DNA of 64,000 bases from Acidobacteriota bacterium (GCA_016195985.1 JACPYP010000015.1:1-64000); one strand, 5' to 3'; counted from the stretch's first letter, positions 7,094 to 16,687 are shown. The notes: generated by a model from the sequence alone, not told the origin. Numbers and translations are program-made.

Positions 7094-8741
7094 GGTAGGC
7101 TTCGGCGCCCTTCATCTCGGCGGTGGGGCCGTGGGCGGGCTTTTTCGGACGGGCCCCCTTACGCGCATCGGTCCGCTTCAGGCCCCAAAGGGCGGCCAGC
7201 TCCGTGGCTTCGGGATTGCCGGGGGCCAAGGCCAGCACTTCCGCCAGGTCAGCCCGGGCCTTGTCAGTCTGGCCCAGCTTTTCGCGCAGCAGGGCCCGTT
7301 TCATGAACCCCCAGGGATTCTGGGGCTCCCGGGCGATGATCTCGGCGTATTCCGCTTGCGCCTCGGTCCAGCGGCCTTCTTCTTCGGCGGCCTCGCCGCA
7401 GAGCAGGTTGGTGACGGCGCAGAAACCCAGCCAGGCCTTCTGCTGGGCGAACTCGGCGGGGCTGAAGCGGGACTTGGCCTTGGCCTTCTGGGCGGCCTGG
7501 TCCAGGTGCCGCAGGGCCTTTTCGGTGTGGCCGTCCACCCGGGCGAAGATCTCGGCGTCGCCGCTGGCCCGGTAGAAGTCCTTCCGGATGCGGCCTTCGG
7601 CGCGGTACTGGTCGAACATGCGGGTGCCGGGGTACAGGGCCAATGGGCTGATCTGGCAGTCGCTGGGCCGCGTGTCGCGGATGAAGGTGGCGGTCTCCTC
7701 CACGTCGGCCCAGGTCTCCCCCGGGATGCCCGTGATGAGGTAGATGCCCAGGTTCATGCCCACCTTGCGCACCAGCTCCAGGGCGCGGCGGGCGTGGCGG
7801 AGGTTGGTGCCCTTGTCCAGGAGCTGCAGCACACGCTCGCTGCCGTGCTCCACGCCGAACTGCATGAATTCGCAACCGGCCCGCTTCATGGCCACCAGGC
7901 GGTCTTCGTCCACCAGGTTCACGCGGCTCTGGCAGTTCCAGAGAGGATGGAGGCCGCTGTCCTGGATGCCCGCCATGAGCTTGAGCACGCGATCGCGGTT
8001 GGCCGTGAAGGTGTCGTCCCGGAAGCTGAAGTAGGTGAGGCCGTGGGCCTCCCTCAGCCTCCGCATCTCGCGCAGCACCGAGTCCGCGCTGCGGAAACGG
8101 ATGGAGGTGCCCCAGAATTCCGGCGTGTTGCAGAAGTTGCAGGTGGCAGGGCAGCCCCGGCTGGAGCTCAGGTAGGCCAGCTGGCCCACGTCGTCGAGGA
8201 AGTCCGCCTCCAGGTGCTCGGCGGGGATGCCCACGGTGTCCAAATCCTCCAGGGGAGGCTGGGGCAGGGTGGCGCCCTCGCGGAGGATGAGTCCCGGCGT
8301 GCGACGCCAAAGATCAGAGCCCGGGGCGGTCTTCAAGCGTTCCAGGATGCCCAGGAGCACGGTCTCGCCTTCTCCCTGCACGATGGCGTCCAGGGCCGGG
8401 CAGTCCTCGAAGACCTCCTCCGCCAGGTGGGTGGGGTGGGGGCCGCCCGCCAGCAGGATGGCGTCGGGGCAGGCCTCCCGGGCCCAGGCCAGCAGCTCAT
8501 AGGAGCGCTTCCGGTTGAAGGTGAACATGGAAATGCCCACCACGGCCGGGTTCTGGGCCCTGAAGTAGGCGATGGCCTCCTTCCGGCCCTTGCCGCTGAG
8601 GTTGGCCACCCTGCAAGGATGGGACCGGGACTTGAGCATGGCCTGCAGGTACCCCAGGCCGATGGGCAGGAAGGTCATCCACTCGTCCCCGAAGCCGCTC
8701 CGGGGGGCGCTGTAGGCGAGTAGGGTCCGGGGTGGGGTCAT
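7074..8741 (-). CDS. B12-binding-domain radical SAM protein with C-terminal TPR repeats
   Basis: A 555-residue protein. Residues ~1-135 form a cobalamin-binding (B12-BD) Rossmann domain. The radical SAM core follows, with C197-x3-C201-x2-C204 (GCPATCNFCN) for the 4Fe-4S cluster, then GVEHGSERVL and ITGIPGETWADVEE. From about residue 430 onwards helical repeats resemble tetratricopeptides (AQAEYAEIIAREPQNPWGFM, KARADLAEVLALAPGN). The family includes methyltransferases and ring-forming enzymes acting through methylcobalamin or a 5'-deoxyadenosyl radical. The substrate is unknown, and no biosynthetic cluster surrounds it. The TPR tail is uncommon and may bind a protein partner. It is divergent from the PilZ gene, with starts about 50 bp apart. 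Confidence 0.88.
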   Translation of the reverse strand: MTPPRTLLAYSAPRSGFGDEWMTFLPIGLGYLQAMLKSRSHPCRVANLSGKGRKEAIAYFRAQNPAVVGISMFTFNRKRSYELLAWAREACPDAILLAGGPHPTHLAEEVFEDCPALDAIVQGEGETVLLGILERLKTAPGSDLWRRTPGLILREGATLPQPPLEDLDTVGIPAEHLEADFLDDVGQLAYLSSSRGCPATCNFCNTPEFWGTSIRFRSADSVLREMRRLREAHGLTYFSFRDDTFTANRDRVLKLMAGIQDSGLHPLWNCQSRVNLVDEDRLVAMKRAGCEFMQFGVEHGSERVLQLLDKGTNLRHARRALELVRKVGMNLGIYLITGIPGETWADVEETATFIRDTRPSDCQISPLALYPGTRMFDQYRAEGRIRKDFYRASGDAEIFARVDGHTEKALRHLDQAAQKAKAKSRFSPAEFAQQKAWLGFCAVTNLLCGEAAEEEGRWTEAQAEYAEIIAREPQNPWGFMKRALLREKLGQTDKARADLAEVLALAPGNPEATELAALWGLKRTDARKGARPKKPAHGPTAEMKGAEAYLSRPKM

Positions 8742-8787
8742 GGGGGTACGATTCCAGAGCTATCCAGTCTACGGGACCCGTTTCATC

Positions 8788-9957
8788 ATGGAAGCAAGAA
8801 CCCTTGGAGGCAGCTTGGCGGGCACCCTGATCCGGAACACGGATACGATCGCGGACATCTTCAAGCGCGCATGCGAACGGCGCGAGTTGATGATCCTGGT
8901 GACGCCCTACCTCCGTTTCGAATCCTCCTTCCTCAAGGTCGAGGGCCCGGAAGTGCAGGTGGTGGCCACCATGGGCCGGGAGGACGCCACCTACGGCCTG
9001 CGCAATGCGGCCCTGAAGATGCGCTTTCCCCATGGCGTCAGCTTCCTGGAGGCGCCCACGGAGCTGAAGGGCTTCGGCATGCACGACGGCCGGCGCACCC
9101 TCCGTCTGGCCATCCCGGCGGTGCTTCACGAGGAGGACCACCGGGGGTCCTACCGGGTGGATCGCGTGGGCAGGGTGCCCGTGACGTTCAGCACGCCGGA
9201 TTTCGATCTGGTGACCGGCACATTGGTCGACATCAGCACCACGGGGGGCCGGATCTACAGCACCAGGGATTTCATGGAAGGGGAACTGGAGGCCGGGCAG
9301 GACATGGCGGTCACCATCCCGCTCACGGACCATATCCGCATCAACACCCAGGTGAAGCTGCGCCACGTGCACGGCCGCACCTTCGGCGTGGAGTTCCGGC
9401 CCCAGCTGGGCGAAGCGGTCCTGATTCCCCTGTCCCGCTGGGTGTTTGAGAAGCGGGAGGAAGATCTGGACCGCCTCGCCCGCCGCGGCGTGGATACCGC
9501 CTCGCCCGCGGGACCCATCGGCAAGGTGGCCACGGGCCGGCCTTCGGGCCTGCTGCTGGTTTCCGCCGAGGCCGGGCTGGAGGCCTCCCTGCAGGGCCTG
9601 CTGGGAGGCCTCCAGCCGCTCACCCGGATTCCTCCGGCCATGGCCGCCCTGAAGGACGCCATGAACCAGAGGCCGGCCCTGGTGCTGTACCACGTGCCCA
9701 GCCTGAGCCTGGACGACAAGCGCCGCCTGCGGCCCATGGTGGAATGCATCCAGGGCCGGGCCCCGCTGCTGCTGCTGGGCACGGGATTGGAAGGGGGCGC
9801 CCTCCTGGAACTGGGCCAGGAACTCAAGGCCACGGTTTCCATCAGCTTCAACCCCGAACGGGGCGTCTTCTTCCAGCGCCTGGTCCAGGGGGTGCTGCGC
9901 CGCACCTACGAGGGTGGGGAATCCCCCATGGCGCCGGTGGAGCCTCAAGGCGATTAG
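8788..9957 (+). CDS. PilZ-domain c-di-GMP effector with a C-terminal receiver-like domain
   Basis: A 389-residue protein if ATG 8788 is used; an in-frame ATG at 8740 would overlap the start of the divergent gene. Neither has a strong ribosome site. Residues ~15-110 form a YcgR-type N-terminal beta domain. The PilZ domain carries both c-di-GMP motifs: R119-x3-R123 (RGSYRVDR) and D148-I-S-T-T-G (residues 148-153). After ~residue 245 a segment with alternating strands and helices (GLLLVSAEAGLEASLQGLL, PALVLYHVPSLSLDD, APLLLLGTG) looks like a CheY-type receiver without an obvious phospho-acceptor Asp. YcgR-like proteins usually act on flagella or polymer synthesis. The 3' end lies in a short tandem repeat. 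Confidence 0.85.
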   Translation: MEARTLGGSLAGTLIRNTDTIADIFKRACERRELMILVTPYLRFESSFLKVEGPEVQVVATMGREDATYGLRNAALKMRFPHGVSFLEAPTELKGFGMHDGRRTLRLAIPAVLHEEDHRGSYRVDRVGRVPVTFSTPDFDLVTGTLVDISTTGGRIYSTRDFMEGELEAGQDMAVTIPLTDHIRINTQVKLRHVHGRTFGVEFRPQLGEAVLIPLSRWVFEKREEDLDRLARRGVDTASPAGPIGKVATGRPSGLLLVSAEAGLEASLQGLLGGLQPLTRIPPAMAALKDAMNQRPALVLYHVPSLSLDDKRRLRPMVECIQGRAPLLLLGTGLEGGALLELGQELKATVSISFNPERGVFFQRLVQGVLRRTYEGGESPMAPVEPQGD

Positions 9958-10026
9958 CCATTGGAGCATCAAGGCGATTAGTCATCGGCACCGCAAGGCG
10001 ATTGGCCCTCGGCGCCGCAGGGCGGG
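9940..10026 (+). repeat. Imperfect 24-bp tandem repeat at the 3' end of the PilZ gene
   Basis: Three complete units (9940-9963, 9964-9987, 9988-10011) and a partial fourth share the core CAAGGCGATTRGYCVTYGG-type sequence. Because 24 is a multiple of 3, each copy is in the same frame (E-P-Q-G-D-stop in the first). The first copy supplies the gene's stop codon. It probably arose by slippage; no function is evident. Confidence 0.7.
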
Positions 10027-10090
10027 CGGCGGATGTCAAGCCTCGTTCATGCGCTCTGGAGCCGCTAGAATCAAGGCTTCCGGAGCCTCC

Positions 10091-12391
10091 ATGTCCGCTG
10101 CCCACGAACCGGCTGTCACCGAATCCCTGGCCCTGGAGCTGGGCCTCTCCAAGGACGAATGGCAGGTCATCCTGCGCCTCCTGGATGGCCGCCTGCCCAC
10201 CTATGCGGAACTGGGCGTGTTCAGCGCCATGTGGAGCGAGCACTGTTCCTACAAATCCAGCCGGATCCATCTGAGGATCCTGCCCACGGAAGGCCCGCGG
10301 GTCATCGAAGGTCCCGGCGAGAACGCGGGCGTGGTGGACATCGGCGATGGCTGGGCTGTTTGCTTCAAGATGGAAAGCCACAACCACCCCAGCTTCATCG
10401 AGCCCTACCAGGGCGCGGCCACGGGCGTGGGCGGCATCCTGCGCGATGTGTTCACCATGGGCGCTCGGCCTTTGGCCAACCTCAACAGCCTGCGCTTCGG
10501 GGACCTGGACGCCCCGCGGATGAAGAGCCTGGTGAAGGGCGTCTCCGCCGGCATCTCGGGCTACGGCAACTGCATGGGCATTCCCATGCTGGGTGGCGAC
10601 TGCGCGTTTGATGGCAGCTACAACGGCAACATCCTCGTGAATGCCTTCACCCTGGGCGTGCTTCGCAGCGACAAAGTGTTCAAGGGCTTCGCCTCGGGCG
10701 TGGGCAACAAGATGATGTACATCGGCTCCAAGACGGGCCGCGACGGCATCCACGGCGCCAGCATGGCCTCGGCCGAGTTCGGCGAAGGCAGCGAAGAGAA
10801 GCGCCCCACGGTGCAGGTGGGCGATCCCTTCACCGAGAAACTGCTGCTGGAGGCCTGCCTCGAGATCTTCAAGACCGACTGGGTGATCGGCATCCAGGAC
10901 ATGGGCGCCGCGGGCCTCACGTCCAGCAGCTTCGAGATGGCCAGCCGCGCGGGCACGGGCCTGGAGATCCGCCTGGACCAGGTGCCCATGCGCGAAGAGG
11001 GCATGACGCCCTTCGAGCTCATGCTGAGCGAAAGCCAGGAGCGCATGCTGCTGGTGGCCCGCCCGGGCTGCGAGCCCAACATCATCGCCGTCCTGCACAA
11101 ATGGGGCCTCGACGCCTGCGTGGTGGGCGAGGTGACGGACAGCGGGCGCTTCATCGGCAGCTGGCACGGCCAGCCCGTCATCAACCTGCCCATCCAGCCC
11201 CTGGTGGATGCCGCCCCCAAGTACGACCGGCCCCGGCAGCGGCCCGCCTACCTGGATTCCGTGGCCGCGGATCCCCTGCCCGGGGACCTGAAGCCCGCCG
11301 AGGTGGAGCGCACCCTCCGCCGGATCCTGCAGTCCCCCACGGTGGCCAGCAAACGCTGGATCTTCGAGCAGTACGACGGCACCGTGCGCAGCAACACGCT
11401 ACTGGGCATGGGGCGCGGCGACGCGGGTATCATCCGCGTGAAGGACGAGGCGGGCCAGGATACGGGCAAGGCCGTGGCCATGAGCAGCGACTGCAACAGC
11501 CGCTTCTGCTACCTCGATCCCTTCTGGGGCGCGGCCCACGCCGTGGCCGAGGCCTGCCGCAACTTGGCCTGCGTGGGCGCCGAGCCCATCGGCCTCACGG
11601 ACTGTCTCAACTACGGCAACCCCGAGAAGCCCGAGAACATGTGGACCTTCGAGCAAGGCTGCCTGGGCATCCGCCAGGCCTGCCTGGCCCTGGACGTGCC
11701 CATCGTCAGCGGCAACGTGAGCCTCTACAACGACACCGAAGGCCAAAGCATCTTCCCCACGCCCATGATCGCGGCCGTGGGCCTGGTCGAAGACTGCGCC
11801 GGCCCCGTGGCCATCGACGCCCCGGACGCCACGGCCCTGTCCAAGGTGGGCAACCGCATCTGCGGGTCCGGCTTCCGCGTGGCCCACGATGGCATCTTCC
11901 TCCTGGGCGAAACCCGCGACGAGCTGGGCGGCAGCGAGTACCTGAAGCAGCGCACGGGCAAGACCCAGGGCGCCTGTCCCGAGCTGCGCCTGGACGAGGA
12001 ACTGCGCCTGCAGGCCTGCGTGCGCGAAGGCATCCGCCTGGGCCTCATCCGCAGCGCCCACGACACCAGCGAGGGCGGCCTGCTGACCACGGTGCTGGAA
12101 AGCGCCTTCGGCGGGGAGATGGGCTGCCAGCTGCTGCTGACCAAGGGGTCCCTGCGCCTGGACAGCCTGCTCTTCGGCGAATCCGTGGGCCGCATCGTGG
12201 TCTCCGTCGGCCCCGAAGGAGAAGGCAGCCTGGCCACCCTCTGCGCCACCCACCGGGTGCCCTTCGCCAAGATCGGCACCACGGGCGGCAGCCGCCTCAC
12301 CCTGGCCGTGGACGGCCAGCCCCTGCTGGATGCGGACGCGGCGGAGCTGAAGGCTCTCTACTCGGGCGCCCTGGAAGCGGCCCTGGTCTAG
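10091..12391 (+). CDS. purL: Phosphoribosylformylglycinamidine synthase, synthetase subunit
   Basis: A 766-residue protein. The ATG at 10091 begins the conserved N-terminus; the frame is open further upstream but non-homologous. It catalyses ATP-dependent FGAR to FGAM conversion with ammonia from PurQ (step 4 of purine synthesis). Visible motifs are MWSEHCSYKSS (47-57) and KMESHNHPS (93-101), GAATGVGGILRD, MGAAGLTSSS, and the second-half GGNVSLYN-type motif VSGNVSLYND. The length marks the small Bacillus-type PurL that needs PurS and PurQ. Both are encoded at 15713-16647, separated by an amidase, a small secreted protein and an AraC regulator. Confidence 0.96.
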   Translation: MSAAHEPAVTESLALELGLSKDEWQVILRLLDGRLPTYAELGVFSAMWSEHCSYKSSRIHLRILPTEGPRVIEGPGENAGVVDIGDGWAVCFKMESHNHPSFIEPYQGAATGVGGILRDVFTMGARPLANLNSLRFGDLDAPRMKSLVKGVSAGISGYGNCMGIPMLGGDCAFDGSYNGNILVNAFTLGVLRSDKVFKGFASGVGNKMMYIGSKTGRDGIHGASMASAEFGEGSEEKRPTVQVGDPFTEKLLLEACLEIFKTDWVIGIQDMGAAGLTSSSFEMASRAGTGLEIRLDQVPMREEGMTPFELMLSESQERMLLVARPGCEPNIIAVLHKWGLDACVVGEVTDSGRFIGSWHGQPVINLPIQPLVDAAPKYDRPRQRPAYLDSVAADPLPGDLKPAEVERTLRRILQSPTVASKRWIFEQYDGTVRSNTLLGMGRGDAGIIRVKDEAGQDTGKAVAMSSDCNSRFCYLDPFWGAAHAVAEACRNLACVGAEPIGLTDCLNYGNPEKPENMWTFEQGCLGIRQACLALDVPIVSGNVSLYNDTEGQSIFPTPMIAAVGLVEDCAGPVAIDAPDATALSKVGNRICGSGFRVAHDGIFLLGETRDELGGSEYLKQRTGKTQGACPELRLDEELRLQACVREGIRLGLIRSAHDTSEGGLLTTVLESAFGGEMGCQLLLTKGSLRLDSLLFGESVGRIVVSVGPEGEGSLATLCATHRVPFAKIGTTGGSRLTLAVDGQPLLDADAAELKALYSGALEAALV

Positions 12392-12399
12392 CGGAGGGT

Positions 12400-12585
12400 C
12401 TAGCGGAGCAGGCGGCCGGGCAGGAGGAAGAGCCCCCGCACGATCCCGAAGGCTCCTTCCACCGCGAAGCCGAGGATGCGGAAGGGCAGGAGCAGGAGCC
12501 AGATCAGCGGATAGAGGACGAGGAACAGGATCGCCAGGGGCCAGCAGATCACCAGCAGGATGAGCCAGAGCAGGAACGCGGCCAT
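12400..12585 (-). CDS. Small hydrophobic membrane protein
   Basis: A 61-residue protein with a strong ribosome site (AGGAGG, 8 bp upstream of the ATG at 12585). It is nearly all hydrophobic (LLWLILLVICWPLAILFLV, then LIWLLLLPFRIL) with a short basic C-terminus (GRLLR), giving two membrane segments or one hairpin. It converges on purL with an 8-bp gap. Its family is not recognised. The good start signal and amino-acid bias support a real gene. Confidence 0.65.
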   Translation of the reverse strand: MAAFLLWLILLVICWPLAILFLVLYPLIWLLLLPFRILGFAVEGAFGIVRGLFLLPGRLLR

Positions 12586-12711
12586 GAAAGCCTCCTGCCC
12601 AAGGATCCCCGCCAGGGCTGCCGCCTGCCCGGGCGGATCGGCGAACGGGCCATGGGCATCGGCGGACAGTCTGCTGTTGGATATGATCCTTTCAAACTCA
12701 CGGGGCCCTCG

Positions 12712-14343
12712 ATGCCGCTACAAGACGCCTCCCTGACGCTTGATCGCCGAACCTTCCTGGGCGCAGGCCTGGCCGCAGGTCTGAGCGGGAGGTTGGCCAC
12801 GGCGGCCGTGGCGCTTGCGGGCGGTAATGCCGAAGCCCCGCCGGCAGCCCCGGGCCTGGTGCTGGAAGAGGCCACGGTGGATCAGTTGCAGGCCGGCATG
12901 GCCGCCGGACATTGGACTTCCGCGGACCTGGTGCGGCGCTACGCCGCGCGGATCCGGGCCTTCGACCAGGCGGGGCCGAAGGTGAACGCCGTGATCGAGC
13001 TGAACCCGGAGGCCGCGGCCATCGCCCGGTCGTTGGACGCGGAGCGGAAGGCGGGCCGGGCGCGGGGACCGCTGCACGGCATTCCCGTGCTCATCAAGGA
13101 CAACATCGACACTGCCGACCGCATGAAGACCACGGCGGGCTCCCTGGCCCTGGCCGAGGCTCCCCCGCCGAAGGAGGATGCCTTCGTCGTGAAGAAGCTG
13201 CGCGAAGCGGGCGCGGTGATTCTGGGCAAGACCAACCTCAGCGAGTGGGCGAACCTGCGCTCCACCCGCAGCAGCAGCGGCTGGAGCGGACGGGGCGGCC
13301 AGACGCGGAACCCCTACGCCCTGGACCGCAGCCCCAGCGGATCCAGCTCCGGATCGGGCGCCGCCGCGGCCGCCAGTTTCTGCGCTGTGGCCGTGGGCAC
13401 GGAAACGGATGGCTCCATCGTCAGTCCCGCCAGCGCCAACGGCCTGGTGGGACTAAAGCCCACCCTGGGCCTGCTGAGCCGCAGCGGCATCATCCCGATT
13501 TCGCAGACGCAGGATACGGCGGGCCCCATGGCCCGCACCGTGCGGGATGCGGCGCTGCTGCTGGGGGCACTGGCGGGCAGCGATCCGAAGGATGCCGCCA
13601 CGGCGGAGGCCGCCGCGCGCCGCGAGCCGGACTACGCCCGCTTTCTCGCCGAGGACGGTCTCCGGGGGGCGCGGCTCGGCGTGGTGAAGAACCTCCTGGG
13701 CATCCACGCTCACGTGGACGCCGTCATCCAGCCGGCCCTGGACTTGATGAAGGCCCAGGGCGCCACCCTGGTGGAGGTGGAGCTGAAATCCTCCGCCTAC
13801 GAAGAGGCGGAATTCGAGGTGCTGCTCTATGAATTCAAGGTGGGCCTCAACGCCTACCTGGCCGGGCGGGGCGGCGCGGTGAAGGACCTGGAGGGCCTCA
13901 TGGCCTTCAACGAGGCCCGGGCGCAGGAAGAGCTGCCCTACTTCGGGCAGGAGCTGCTGAAGCAGGCCCAGGCCAAGGGGCCTCTGTCGGATCCCGCCTA
14001 CCTCAAGGCCCTGGAGGCCTGTGCCCAGGCCCGGCGCGGGATCCTGGAGCTGCTGGCCAAGGGGCGCCTCCAGGCTCTCGTGGGGCCCACGGGCATTCCG
14101 GCCTGGCTCATCGACCACGTGAACGGAGACAGCTCCGGGTTCAGTTTCTCCACGCCGGCGGCCGTGGGCGGATGCCCGCACATCACGGTGCCGGCGGGCT
14201 TCGCCTTCGGCCTGCCCGTGGGCCTCTCCTTCGTGGCGGGGCCCTGGCAGGAGGGGCCTCTGTTGAAGCTGGCCTACGCCTTCGAGCAGGCCTCGCGGGC
14301 CCGCCGCGGGCCAAGATTCGCGGCCACGGCGGCGCCCCGTTGA
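12712..14343 (+). CDS. Tat-exported amidase-signature hydrolase
   Basis: A 543-residue protein. Residues 11-30 (DRRTFLGAGLAAG) form a twin-arginine signal, so the folded enzyme is sent to the periplasm. The amidase-signature core has the Ser-cisSer-Lys triad: Lys129 in IPVLIKDNIDT, Ser211 in SPSGSSSGSG and Ser235 in GTETDGSIVSPAS. Family members hydrolyse amide bonds (for example amino-acid or peptide amides), and the subfamily also includes GatA. The export signal and lone position argue against GatA here. The start at 12712 is chosen for the intact Tat motif; the longer open frame upstream overlaps purL. Confidence 0.9.
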   Translation: MPLQDASLTLDRRTFLGAGLAAGLSGRLATAAVALAGGNAEAPPAAPGLVLEEATVDQLQAGMAAGHWTSADLVRRYAARIRAFDQAGPKVNAVIELNPEAAAIARSLDAERKAGRARGPLHGIPVLIKDNIDTADRMKTTAGSLALAEAPPPKEDAFVVKKLREAGAVILGKTNLSEWANLRSTRSSSGWSGRGGQTRNPYALDRSPSGSSSGSGAAAAASFCAVAVGTETDGSIVSPASANGLVGLKPTLGLLSRSGIIPISQTQDTAGPMARTVRDAALLLGALAGSDPKDAATAEAAARREPDYARFLAEDGLRGARLGVVKNLLGIHAHVDAVIQPALDLMKAQGATLVEVELKSSAYEEAEFEVLLYEFKVGLNAYLAGRGGAVKDLEGLMAFNEARAQEELPYFGQELLKQAQAKGPLSDPAYLKALEACAQARRGILELLAKGRLQALVGPTGIPAWLIDHVNGDSSGFSFSTPAAVGGCPHITVPAGFAFGLPVGLSFVAGPWQEGPLLKLAYAFEQASRARRGPRFAATAAPR

Positions 14344-14391
14344 CAGGGCCGGGCGGACCTTCCACCCTGGCCATTCCCCACAGGAGAACCC

Positions 14392-14682
14392 ATGAACCGA
14401 GCCCTGCTTTCCCTGCTGCTGGCGGCTTCGTCCGTCCTGGCCATGGCCCAGGCCAAGCCCGCCCCCGCTCCCGCCGCCAAGCCGGCCCCGGCCAAGGCCG
14501 CTCCCGCCCCGGCTCCCGCCAAGGCCACCGGCGCCATCCTGGCCAACAAGGATTCCAAGATCTACCATCGCGCCGATTGCAAGACCGCCGCGAAGATCAA
14601 GGACGCCAACAAGACCTCCTTCGCCTCGGCCGCGGAAGCGGACAAGGCCGGCTACAAGGCCTGCAAGGTCTGCAAGCCCTGA
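14392..14682 (+). CDS. Small secreted protein with an Ada-type zinc-binding-like domain
   Basis: A 96-residue protein, ATG 14392 after AGGAGAA. A Sec signal peptide (MNRALLSLLLAASSVLAMAQA) is followed by a ~25-residue Ala/Pro/Lys linker. The ~50-residue domain has KIYHRADCKTAAKI and AGYKACKVCKP. The spacing Cys-(x~25)-Cys-x2-Cys resembles the metal-binding domain of Ada, also seen after secreted thermonucleases. Outside the cell this domain cannot serve methyl repair, so a structural or metal-binding role is more likely. A strong terminator follows at once. Confidence 0.8.
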   Translation: MNRALLSLLLAASSVLAMAQAKPAPAPAAKPAPAKAAPAPAPAKATGAILANKDSKIYHRADCKTAAKIKDANKTSFASAAEADKAGYKACKVCKP

Positions 14683-14697
14683 CCCGGCCGCCGGAGC

Positions 14698-14730
14698 AAG
14701 GAAAAGCCCGGCTCAGCCGGGCTTTTCCTT
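14698..14730. terminator. Strong bidirectional terminator
   Basis: Perfect inverted repeat AAGGAAAAGCCCGGCT / AGCCGGGCTTTTCCTT around one base, with A- and T-rich outer arms. It can terminate both the small secreted gene (plus) and the AraC gene (minus), which converge on it. Confidence 0.85.
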
Positions 14731-14744
14731 GCGATCCATACGCG

Positions 14745-15605
14745 TCAGGGCTTCTTGGGGAACTGCCGGTCGTAGGCTTCCTGGGCGTACTCGCTGGGGG
14801 GCACGCCGAAGCGGCGCTTGAAGGCGCGGGTGAAGGCGCTGGCATCGTAGAAGCCGAGGATCTTGGCCACGTCGCTGGGACGTTCGCCATTGGCCAAGAG
14901 CGTGACGGCGCGCTGCAGGCGCCGCTCGATGAGGTACTGGTGGGGCGTGGTGCTGGTGGCTTCACGGAAGAGGCGGATGAAGTGGTCCGGCGTGCAGCGG
15001 GCCATGGTGGCCAGCTCGGGCACGCTGTTCTTGGCGCCCAGGTGCACTTCCATGTGGTCCAGCACCAGCTGCAGGGTGGAGCGGTTCAGGCGGTAGGGGA
15101 AGCGGCCCCGGTCCTCTTTCTCCGTGAGGCGGGACAGCTCCGCGCCCAGAAGGATGAGGAACAGCTCGCGGGTCATGAGCTGGACGCCATCGGGATTCGC
15201 CAGCTCCTGGCTGAAGATGCTGAAGAGCTGCTTGAGGCTGAGGCTGCGGAGCACCGCGAAGCTGGATTCCTGCCACTTGCGGGGCGGGTGCTGCAGCGAG
15301 GAGAGCAGGGGCTCCGGGAAGGGGCCCTCCATGAACAATGCCGTGAATCCGAAGGGCGTGTTGGCGTGGTGCCGCTTCAAGGTATGGCCGAAGCCTGGCA
15401 GCAGCAGGGCCAGATCGCCGGAGCGGATGACGCCCTCTTCGCGGTCTTCCCCGGTGCACACGCGCACCGCATGGGTGGGCTGCAGCAGCGTCCAGGCGTC
15501 CCTGGCCGGCAGGAGCTTGCCCGGAACGGGGTCGCGCTTCAGCACGGCCAAGCGGAGCGGTCCGCTGGTGTAGGTCAGGAGGTTTTTGGTTTCAGGATCG
15601 CTCAT
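14745..15605 (-). CDS. AraC-family transcriptional regulator
   Basis: A 286-residue protein. The N-terminal ~170 residues form a cupin-like sensing domain (SGDLALLLPGFGHTL). The C-terminal ~100 residues carry two helix-turn-helix units: VPELATMARCTPDHFIRLFR and PSDVAKILGFYDASAFTRAF, ending with RRFGVPPSEYAQE, the AraC signature. Target and inducer are unknown. The 107 bp upstream hold short inverted segments (AGAAACAG 15615-15622 with CTGTTTCT 15693-15700) that might be operator half-sites, but this is speculative. It is transcribed away from purQ's 3' end. Confidence 0.92.
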   Translation of the reverse strand: MSDPETKNLLTYTSGPLRLAVLKRDPVPGKLLPARDAWTLLQPTHAVRVCTGEDREEGVIRSGDLALLLPGFGHTLKRHHANTPFGFTALFMEGPFPEPLLSSLQHPPRKWQESSFAVLRSLSLKQLFSIFSQELANPDGVQLMTRELFLILLGAELSRLTEKEDRGRFPYRLNRSTLQLVLDHMEVHLGAKNSVPELATMARCTPDHFIRLFREATSTTPHQYLIERRLQRAVTLLANGERPSDVAKILGFYDASAFTRAFKRRFGVPPSEYAQEAYDRQFPKKP

Positions 15606-15712
15606 GGCTCAGGAAGAAACAGAGATGCCTACCGAGGCGTTCCGGAAGAATGGCAGGAAAAATCATCTCTGGGGCATGAAATTTTCACACCACTGTTTCT
15701 TTGTGATTCTGG

Positions 15713-16410
<698 letters not shown>

Positions 16411-16411
<1 letters not shown>

Positions 16412-16647
16412 CACACCACCTCGATGGAGGCCTTCTCCATCACGGGATTGACCAGCAGCTTCTCGCACATGGCCAGGGCCTTGGCCTTCACCTCGGAAGG
16501 ATCGGTGCCCGGCACGTCCATCTCGATGAGACGCCCGATGCGGACATGGTCCACGGCGAACCCGAAATCATGGAGGCCATGTTCCACCGCCTTGCCCTGG
16601 GGATCCAGGATCCCGGGCTTCAACTGCACCGACACACGCACCTTCAT
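16411..16647 (-). CDS. purS: Phosphoribosylformylglycinamidine synthase, PurS subunit
   Basis: A 78-residue alpha-beta protein. The ATG at 16647 has GGAGG in good position; the frame extends upstream but only by chance. The strand MKVRVSVQLKPGILDPQGKA at the N-terminus and VRIGRLIEMDVPG in the centre are characteristic of PurS. It bridges PurL and PurQ and helps channel ammonia. Its presence agrees with the small size of PurL. Confidence 0.94.
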
Positions 16648-16687
16648 GGGGCCCTCCGGCATCCAGTCTACCTGATGCGGGCGGTCT

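Noticed and set aside
9958-10090. Purine riboswitch upstream of purL
   Set aside because: No conserved three-way junction or core sequence could be found; the region is mostly the 24-bp repeat.
11101-12711. A long plus-strand extension of the amidase frame
   Set aside because: It overlaps purL in another frame and encodes Arg/Gly/Pro-rich shadow sequence. The amidase starts at 12712 with an intact Tat signal.
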